From the NCBI GenBank assembly GCA_022360135.1, contig JAKSDM010001196.1, positions 1-11,918 on the forward strand: a stretch of DNA of 11,918 bases, in the 5' to 3' direction. Position numbers and translations under genes: made by a program. Within the stretch, counting starts at the first letter, position 1. Each line of letters opens with the position of its first letter. Shown here piece after piece: positions 7,598 through 11,918 of this stretch. The notes under the pieces were generated by a model. The model was not told where the DNA came from. It ran no database searches and saw only the letters and a list, made by a program, of their open reading frames with translations. Source of the DNA: Pseudanabaenales cyanobacterium. GTDB lineage: Bacteria; Cyanobacteriota; Cyanobacteriia; Phormidesmidales; Phormidesmidaceae.

Positions 7598-7683
7598 TCC
7601 ATACAAATGAAAACTACTCTATGTGAGTCATGGGAAACTCAGTGACTTCCAACTTCTAACTATTAGTTTGCCCTTCTTTCCGA

Positions 7684-7739
7684 TTCCCTACCCCCCATAC
7701 CCTACCCCCTATTCCCTATCTCCTATCCCCTATTTCCCA
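7684..7739. repeat. Eight-unit heptamer array overlapping the end of rnc
   Basis: Eight consecutive 7-mers in perfect register: TTCCCTA, CCCCCCA, TACCCTA, CCCCCTA, TTCCCTA, TCTCCTA, TCCCCTA, TTTCCCA. The consensus is close to TNCCCTA. This is an STRR-type array. The rnc stop codon (7723-7725 on the minus strand) and its last five or so codons are repeat units. No recognisable conserved tail follows, unlike the arrays at 7537-7597 and 8499-8563. Confidence 0.8.
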
Positions 7740-8451
7740 GCCCCTTCTTCAACGCCCAAAATGCTTCTTCAGCGGCGGCTTGCTCCGCCAGCTTAATGGA
7801 TGCTCCTTTACCGCAGCCCCAGCGCCTCCCCTGGAACCAAGCTTCAGCGCTGAAACGTTCAGGATCGCCGTGACTCTGCTTAATTTCTTGCACACGATAC
7901 TCCGGCAGAGTACGATTGTAGGCTTGAGTAAGCTCTTGTAAAGCGGCTTTGTAATTTTGTCGGGCTGGATCTGTGCGGACTTCGGCTGCGAGTCGTTTGA
8001 GATGAGAATCAAGCCAAGGACGAATCAAATCTAAACTCTGGGTGCTGAGGTAGAGAGCCCCGAGGATGGCTTCAAAGGCATCGGCTAATCGGGACTGACG
8101 ACCCGCTTTGTCCCCTGCAGCGCTGGCCGATATCAACAAGTAGCGCTCTAACCCATAACAGTCAGCGAGTTCAGCAAGGGTGCGATCGCTCACTAGATGC
8201 GATCGAATCGCAGCCATTTCTCCCACCTTGAGGTTGGGATACGCCTCCAACAAAAACTCAGCCGCAGCCAGCCGCAACGCCGCATCCCCTAAAAACTCTA
8301 ACTGCTCATAATTCTCCGCCGCCGAAATAGAGATATGGGTAAGCGCCAAATCCAACTTTTCCCAATCTACTGGCGCTGAATCACACAGCCCCAGTTTCAG
8401 CGCCAACCGCTGAAGTTCTTTTTGACGACGGGGATCGAGGGAAACAGGCAT
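7723..8451 (-). CDS. rnc: Ribonuclease III
   Basis: This 242-residue double-strand-specific endoribonuclease would process rRNA precursors, mRNAs and structured RNAs in the cytosol. The catalytic domain (about 10-155) contains the signature NYEQLEFLGDAAL with Glu49, Glu52 and Asp56, and the second metal-binding pair in ADAFEAILGALYL (Asp124, Glu127). A C-terminal double-stranded RNA-binding domain (about 165-240) includes NYKAALQEL, PEYRV and a basic/alanine-rich end KLAEQAAAEEAFWALKK. All metal ligands are present and length is normal for the full-size enzyme. I start at ATG 8451 (MPVSLDPRRQ); the 17 codons upstream come from spacer and repeat DNA. The C-terminal GNRG and stop codon lie in a heptamer array. 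rnpB sits upstream on the same strand but is closed by its own terminator. Cyanobacteria often carry more than one RNase III; which paralogue this is cannot be told here. Confidence 0.92.
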   Translation of the reverse strand: MPVSLDPRRQKELQRLALKLGLCDSAPVDWEKLDLALTHISISAAENYEQLEFLGDAALRLAAAEFLLEAYPNLKVGEMAAIRSHLVSDRTLAELADCYGLERYLLISASAAGDKAGRQSRLADAFEAILGALYLSTQSLDLIRPWLDSHLKRLAAEVRTDPARQNYKAALQELTQAYNRTLPEYRVQEIKQSHGDPERFSAEAWFQGRRWGCGKGASIKLAEQAAAEEAFWALKKGLGNRG

Positions 8452-8498
8452 AGAAGATACAGGGCTAGGGAGATGGATGACAATATTTTGACTTTTGC

Positions 8499-8563
8499 AC
8501 ACCCTACACCCTATACCCTACCCTCTGCCCCCTGTCTTCACTAAAACATACTCACACAAACGA
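8499..8563 (+). repeat. Composite repeat copy 2: heptamer array plus conserved tail
   Basis: ACACCCT, ACACCCT, ATACCCT, ACCCTCT, GCCCCCT run in register from 8499 to 8533. A 30-bp tail from 8534 to 8563 begins GTCTTCAC and ends ACACAAACGA. Aligned with the tail of the copy at 7537-7597 (inverted), 22 of 31 columns match. All eight mismatches are transitions, and there is one single-base gap. The unit abuts the rnpB terminator and lies 47 bp upstream of the rnc start. Confidence 0.7.
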
Positions 8564-8582
8564 AAAATCTCTACAGGTAGAG
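8563..8582 (-). terminator. Intrinsic terminator of rnpB
   Basis: Read on the minus strand, CTCTA, loop CCTG, TAGAG is followed directly by ATTTTT. It starts 4 nt past the closing P1 helix of RNase P RNA, as expected for a terminator of that gene. The stem is short (5 bp), but the T-run and position are good. Confidence 0.72.
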
Positions 8583-8585
8583 GGG

Positions 8586-9006
8586 AAAGAGTCGGACATA
8601 AGCCGGGTTCTGTTCTCCTGAAATTGTTTCCAAGAGGGCGGTTATCTATCTGGGACGCCTGTTGCCAGACGCCTCTAGCGGTGCTTTTTAACGGAACTGG
8701 AAAAAGACCAACCGTTGTTCCTTCGACCTTGCTCCCAACCGGGGTTTACCGAGCCAGCACCTCTCGATGCTGCTGGTGCGCCCTTACCGCACCTTTGCAC
8801 CCTTACCTGTGGAAGGATTAAGAGGGAAAGATAAAGGATACAGTCTATCCTTCATCCCTCATCCTTCCCATCGGCGGTATGTTTCTGTGGCACTATCCTC
8901 ACGGTCACCCGCACTGGGCGTTATCCAGCAAGTTTGGTCTTTCGGGAGCCCGGACTTTCCTCAGGTTAGAGATTCTCTAACCTGCAACCACCTGCGCCGA
9001 CTCTTT
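8586..9006 (-). ncRNA. rnpB: RNase P RNA (catalytic subunit)
   Basis: This is the bacterial type A RNase P RNA, about 421 nt, the ribozyme that matures tRNA 5' ends. Read on the minus strand, the 5' region carries GAGGAAAGTCCGGGC (8962-8948) and the 3' region ACAGAACCCGGCTTA (8613-8599), the two universally conserved blocks. The terminal P1 helix is a perfect 10-bp pairing of AAAGAGTCGG (9006-8997) with CCGACTCTTT (8595-8586). The ACCGCCGATGG segment near 8875 and the GGTAAGGGTGCAAAGGTGCGG region are also typical. P12 is extended and built from heptamers (see 8811-8868). Exact transcript ends are estimated from P1. A terminator follows. Protein-like readings across this interval on the plus strand are spurious. 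Confidence 0.95.
8811..8868 (-). repeat. Heptamer-built P12 hairpin inside rnpB
   Basis: On the minus strand the helix opens with GGAAGGAT (8868-8861) pairing to ATCCTTCC (8818-8811). GAGGGA then pairs with TCCCTC, and TGAAGGATA with TATCCTTTA (one G-U), closing on a GACTG loop. Bulges of 3 and 4 nt lie on the 3' arm. On the plus strand CTATCCT, TCATCCC, TCATCCT are successive 7-mers (8845-8865), and the other arm can also be parsed in sevens. STRR insertions in P12 are known from heterocyst-forming cyanobacteria. Confidence 0.75.
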
Positions 9007-9016
9007 CCTTAGCTCC

Positions 9017-9022
9017 AGTCTA
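9017..9022 (-). promoter_or_regulatory. Possible -10 box of rnpB
   Basis: TAGACT on the minus strand, matching the TANNNT pattern of cyanobacterial -10 boxes, would place transcription start near 9009-9010, three or four bases before the P1 helix. No good -35 box is visible at 16-18 bp. Position supports it, sequence only weakly. Confidence 0.35.
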
Positions 9023-9085
9023 ATCACCCAAGTCACTATTTCTGACGAAAATCATTGAATTTGTGGGAATAAATTTGATAGGCAT

Positions 9086-9112
9086 CCTCCTCTCCCAACT
9101 TTTGGAGAGAGG
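9086..9112. repeat. Imperfect palindrome between the membrane-protein gene and rnpB
   Basis: CTCTCC (9090-9095) pairs with GGAGAG (9104-9109), extended outward by CCT/AGG across one bulged base. Neither side has a T-run, so it is not a classical terminator. Similar CTCTCC...GGAGAG palindromes are scattered widely in cyanobacterial genomes, so it may be a dispersed repeat. A 10-bp direct repeat ATGCGCCTGA (9163-9172 and 9185-9194) lies nearby. Confidence 0.4.
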
Positions 9113-9198
9113 CTGGAGGTAGGGGCTTGAACATAGAAGCATAGAGGCTTACAGAGAATGAAATGCGCCTGATGGATAAAGCGGATGCGCCTGACTCA

Positions 9199-9978
9199 TC
9201 ATTGGGCTAAGACCATCATTAGGATCAGCCCTATGATAATCAAGGTTATGGTTATAAAAGGTTGTATAGAGGTCCAGAACTCCTCTAGTTTTTTCATAAT
9301 CCCGACGAAGGGCAAACTATCTACCCCTGGCAGCGGTTTAACTGTAAAGGTATATGGCAACAGAATTCGGATAACTTCGTCAGCTTGTTCGGTTAACCGT
9401 TTTAAGCGGAGGACAAGATTGAGTGAATATTTCCGGTGGGCTTCCGCTGAAAATCCGGCTAGCACTTCCAATTTGTTAACTAGGGGCTCAACCTGTTCAA
9501 TCAGCTGATTGTCTTGATTCCGACCAAGGACATCTTCTGTAGCCAACTTTGCACTTAGCATTTCACCCGGATTAATGACGCTAGAAGCCTGATTCTGGAA
9601 AAGGTCCATCGTCATAGTGGGAATGATGTGAATGATTCGTTGGGCCAACAGCAGGGGCGGTTTCTTCGGCACCGGAATTGGCCGAGATAGAGAACAGCGA
9701 TCCCAATCAATGTATATCTGAATATCGGGGTAGCTATTTTGGATGGTGACCGTAAGGTCCTGCAGGGGGCCAAGGGGACGGGGACCTTGCGGTAGGACAT
9801 TGACGGCGATTCGATTCTCTAATCGCCATTGTCCTAATTGAGCCTCCAGAGCGTCTTTTAAGGCTTTTGAATCAAGCGTAATGATGACTCGGTCCTCCAG
9901 GGAATTAAAGGCCTGGTATAGGACATAGACAACACAAATGAAGTAAACCGTCAGGATAAGGATGTCAGTGGTACCCAT
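9199..9978 (-). CDS. Uncharacterised membrane-anchored protein with N- and C-terminal helices
   Basis: I do not recognise this 259-residue protein. An N-terminal hydrophobic helix (about 4-23, DILILTVYFICVVYVLYQAF) and a C-terminal helix (about 241-257, FITITLIIIGLILMMVL) flank a soluble middle of about 215 residues. The middle has a possible beta-rich part (LTVTIQNSYPDIQIYIDWDRCSL, about 74-96), a proline/lysine patch (PIPVPKKPP) and a helical, charged segment at about 160-210. No catalytic motif stands out. Hairpin topology with both ends in the membrane is inferred from the two helices. The start ATG 9978 lies directly before the first helix, as expected. No strong ribosome binding site is seen, and the flanking gaps (141 bp before, about 190 bp after) suggest a single-gene unit. 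Codon periodicity and hydrophobicity support a real gene. Confidence 0.72.
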   Translation of the reverse strand: MGTTDILILTVYFICVVYVLYQAFNSLEDRVIITLDSKALKDALEAQLGQWRLENRIAVNVLPQGPRPLGPLQDLTVTIQNSYPDIQIYIDWDRCSLSRPIPVPKKPPLLLAQRIIHIIPTMTMDLFQNQASSVINPGEMLSAKLATEDVLGRNQDNQLIEQVEPLVNKLEVLAGFSAEAHRKYSLNLVLRLKRLTEQADEVIRILLPYTFTVKPLPGVDSLPFVGIMKKLEEFWTSIQPFITITLIIIGLILMMVLAQ

Positions 9979-10119
9979 GCGCTAAGCTAAGCAGCAAACA
10001 GATTCAGACTGTGTGGCAAGAAAAGCTAATCCGACATAAGCATAGACTGCTTTTTGCCTCTTGGCTGCTAATACTGAGTTTCGTTAAAAGCCTGATCAGT
10101 GTGGGGCGCTAACTGCCCC

Positions 10120-11671
10120 CTATCGATATACTGGCATCTGATCCGCGTTGAGGCGGCTCCAGTAGTCCTCCAGACTGATGGCTACCTGGCCCGACAAGAG
10201 TAATCCCCCCAGCATACTTGGGAACGACATGACAAATAGCATCATGTCGCTAAAAGCCAGAATAGCGCCAAGGTCGTTCACTGCCCCTAAAAATGCACAG
10301 ACAATGAAGATGAATTTGTAGAGGAGGATGGTGCGATCTCCAAACAGGTAAATCCAGCATCGTTCGCCATAGTAAGACCAGGAGATCATGGTGGAGAAGG
10401 CGAATAGGCAAACCGCCACCGACAACAGAATGGGAAACCAATCCATTACAGAAGCGAAGGCAGCTGCGGTCAGGGTAACGCCATTAAGACCTGCAGCAGA
10501 GGACCCCATGTAGGCGCCTGTGACGATACACACCAGGCCAGTGATATTGCAGATAACAACCGTGTCTATAAAGGGTTCCAGCAAAGCCACAATCCCTTCC
10601 CGTACGGGTTCATCAGTGCGGGCGGCGGAATGGGCTATCGCAGCCGATCCCACCCCAGCTTCGTTGGAGAATATCCCTCGTCGGATACCCTGCGCCATAA
10701 CCCCGAAAAAGCCACCCTCGGCCGCCCGGGGGTTAAGGGCTGATTGAAAATCGTGTTGAAGGCGTTGGGAATCTCATCTGCGTGAACCCAGAGAACCCAT
10801 AAGGCGGCAAGGATGTAGATCCCTGCCATGATTGGTGTAATCGCGCCAGCTACCGCACCAATGCGACGAATCCCACCAATGATCACTAGCCCGACAAAAG
10901 CCGCGATCGCCAGCCCATAAACCCAGCGATGGTTCGTAAAAAAGGGATCAGACTGGCGATTGCGACGTAGGACTGATTGACCTGGAACATATTTCCGCCA
11001 CCGAAAGAAGCCACAATACAGATTAGGGCGAAGGAAACGGCAAGCATCTGTCCCAGCGGCTTCAACCCCATTTCTGCTAGTCCCTGAGAAAGGTAGTACA
11101 TCGGTCCACCAGCGATAGTCCCGTCTGGACGCACAACCCGATATTTTTGACCTAGGGTGCATTCTACAAACTTACTTGTCATACCCAGCAGTCCCGCCAA
11201 GGTCATCCACAGCAATGCACCGGGGCCGCCAAGTTGAATGGCGATCGCCACCCCTGCAATGTTGCCCAATCCGACGGTGGCGGATAACGCCGTAGCCAGC
11301 GCCTGAAAGTGGGTTACCTCCCCCGGCTCATCGGGGTTATCGTAACGGCCCATTACCACAGCGATGGCGTGGGGAAAGGCGCGAATATTGATGAAAGCCA
11401 TGCGCAACGTGAAGAAGATCGCCCCACCCATTAGCCAGAGCACCACCAAGGGCAAACCGTAAATACTGAGGAATAGCGTCTGTTCCAGTACTGCTAAAGC
11501 GTTAGCAAATACCTCATCCATCCCGCTTAGGAATGGGGTGATGTCAAGGCGGTTGAGAAAGGATTGGGCGAGCAATGGGGTGGCTGATTGATCAGCTCCG
11601 ACTAAAGCAGACACACTCCCTTGAATCGGTAATTCCGGCAGATCAGCGTTAGAGAGCAAAGCAAATTGCAT
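10120..11671 (-). pseudogene. Sodium:alanine/glycine symporter (AgcS family), broken by two frameshifts
   Basis: Joined across frames, this encodes about 517 residues of an AgcS (TC 2.A.25) cation-coupled alanine/glycine importer of the inner membrane. Frame 1 (11671 to about 10938) gives LPLVVLWLMGGAIFFTLRM, the family motif ATVGLGNIAGVAIAIQLGGPG (132-152 region), SKFVECTLGQKYR and GGPMYYLSQGL. Frame 2 continues with NHRWVYGLAIAAFVGLVIIGG and ALWVLWVHADEIP. Frame 3 completes it with FSNEAGVGSAAIAHSA, REGIVALLEPFIDTVV and SWSYYGERCWIYLFG. Each junction needs one extra base. The first lies at a six-T run (10938-10943). The second lies between about 10715 and 10778, probably at T4 (10747-10750) or C5 (10728-10732). 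Apart from these, all family blocks are conserved and no other stop intrudes, so decay is recent or the shifts are sequencing errors. As written, translation stops after 261 residues. Confidence 0.85.
10937..10943 (-). other. T TTT TTA slippery-type heptamer at the first symporter frameshift
   Basis: On the minus strand the zero-frame codons are CCT TTT TTA (10945-10937), so T_TTT_TTA fits the X_XXY_YYZ pattern used for -1 ribosomal frameshifting. A -1 slip would continue as ACG AAC CAT, exactly the frame encoding the next family segment. A weak stem (ATCGCT with GGCGAT) begins six bases downstream. A simple one-base deletion explains it equally well. Confidence 0.4.
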
Positions 11672-11725
11672 AGGTAACAGCGCCAGAGTTTAACCGTCGA
11701 AAATATAAATTTCGTTCAATTACCC

Positions 11726-11731
11726 ATTATA
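11726..11731 (-). promoter_or_regulatory. Consensus -10 box upstream of the symporter gene
   Basis: The minus strand reads TATAAT, a perfect -10 hexamer, in an AT-rich stretch. Transcription would start near 11719, giving a leader of about 48 nt before ATG 11671. No recognisable -35 box is found at 16-18 bp, so the call rests on the -10 and its position. Confidence 0.45.
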
Positions 11732-11774
11732 AAAAAATGTTAAGCCTAGCGACCTAACAGCCCGAGTCAAGCAA

Positions 11775-11897
11775 ATGCCGGGATTACTTCTCATAGGCAT
11801 CGGAGTGCTTCTCATCTTGTTCTCAATTGACCACTCTCCAAAACTAGACTGGGATCATTTCTTTGAGAGGATAGATCTCCGTTGCTGGGAGTTTTAA
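11775..11897 (+). CDS. Possible 40-residue single-helix membrane peptide
   Basis: ATG at 11775 opens 40 codons to TAA at 11895-11897. Residues 3-17 (GLLLIGIGVLLILFS) form a hydrophobic helix. It is followed by a polar, aromatic tail with DWDHFFERIDLRCWEF at the end. I recognise no named family. Position supports it: it lies divergently from the symporter gene, 103 bp away, in a gap that otherwise has no gene. Against it are the lack of a clear ribosome binding site and the small size, for which chance cannot be excluded. It is possibly a small cyanobacterial membrane protein. Confidence 0.38.
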   Translation: MPGLLLIGIGVLLILFSIDHSPKLDWDHFFERIDLRCWEF

Positions 11898-11918
11898 ACG
11901 AATACAAGAATTATGAGA

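Noticed and set aside
7556..7606. Upstream start adding 17 residues to the oxidoreductase
   Set aside because: The residues come from heptamer repeat DNA (LHPIPYTLHP) and precede a complete Rossmann domain.
8452..8502. Upstream start adding 17 residues to RNase III
   Set aside because: It begins inside the heptamer array, and the conserved enzyme begins well after ATG 8451.
8495..9012. Plus-strand open readings of 108 and 81 codons across this interval
   Set aside because: They overlap rnpB and its repeat flank on the opposite strand; their sequences are translations of RNase P RNA and heptamers, with no family resemblance.
10103..10119. GGGGC/GCCCC hairpin as symporter terminator
   Set aside because: The stem is only 5 bp, is adjacent to the stop codon, and has no T-run in either direction.

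Overview
The window is cyanobacterial chromosomal DNA. The evidence is a Psb32-type TPM-domain protein with an export signal and C-terminal anchor, a DUF4346 protein, a DUF482/COG3146 acyltransferase, a typical cyanobacterial RNase P RNA gene, several families of degenerate 7-bp tandem repeats (STRR type), and eight copies of the HIP1 octamer GCGATCGC, all inside coding sequence. About 0.2 copies of an octamer would be expected by chance in 12 kb. The repeats point towards a filamentous, repeat-rich cyanobacterium; the genus cannot be fixed from this window.

Layout from left to right. Positions 1-556 hold no recognisable gene, only a 15-bp direct repeat just before psb32. psb32 (557-1285, +) follows, with a clear intrinsic terminator. 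A minus-strand pair comes next: the DUF482 acyltransferase (1927-3102) followed 66 bp downstream by the DUF4346 protein (1474-1860). A 529-bp intergenic stretch carries a small heptamer array and an inverted repeat. It precedes a membrane histidine kinase with an extracytoplasmic Cache-like sensor (3632-5722, +). The kinase converges, with 14 bp between stop codons, on a minus-strand Uma2-family (DUF820) gene (5737-6315).

From there everything substantial is on the minus strand: a Gfo/Idh/MocA oxidoreductase (6494-7555), RNase III (rnc, 7723-8451), RNase P RNA (rnpB, about 8586-9006, with terminator), an unrecognised two-anchor membrane protein (9199-9978), and a sodium:alanine/glycine symporter of the AgcS family (10120-11671) broken by two frameshifts. 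A possible 40-residue membrane peptide (11775-11897, +) lies divergently from the symporter.

The genes do not form one pathway. Two RNA-processing genes (rnc and rnpB) are neighbours, while the others look like independent housekeeping or accessory units. The most informative part is 7537-8868. Two inverted copies of a composite repeat (heptamer array plus a conserved tail of about 30 bp) bracket rnc. One copy supplies the likely start codon of the oxidoreductase, another heptamer array supplies the stop codon of rnc, and a third set of heptamers sits inside the P12 helix of RNase P RNA. I see no CRISPR array, tRNA, transposase, phage genes or defence cluster.
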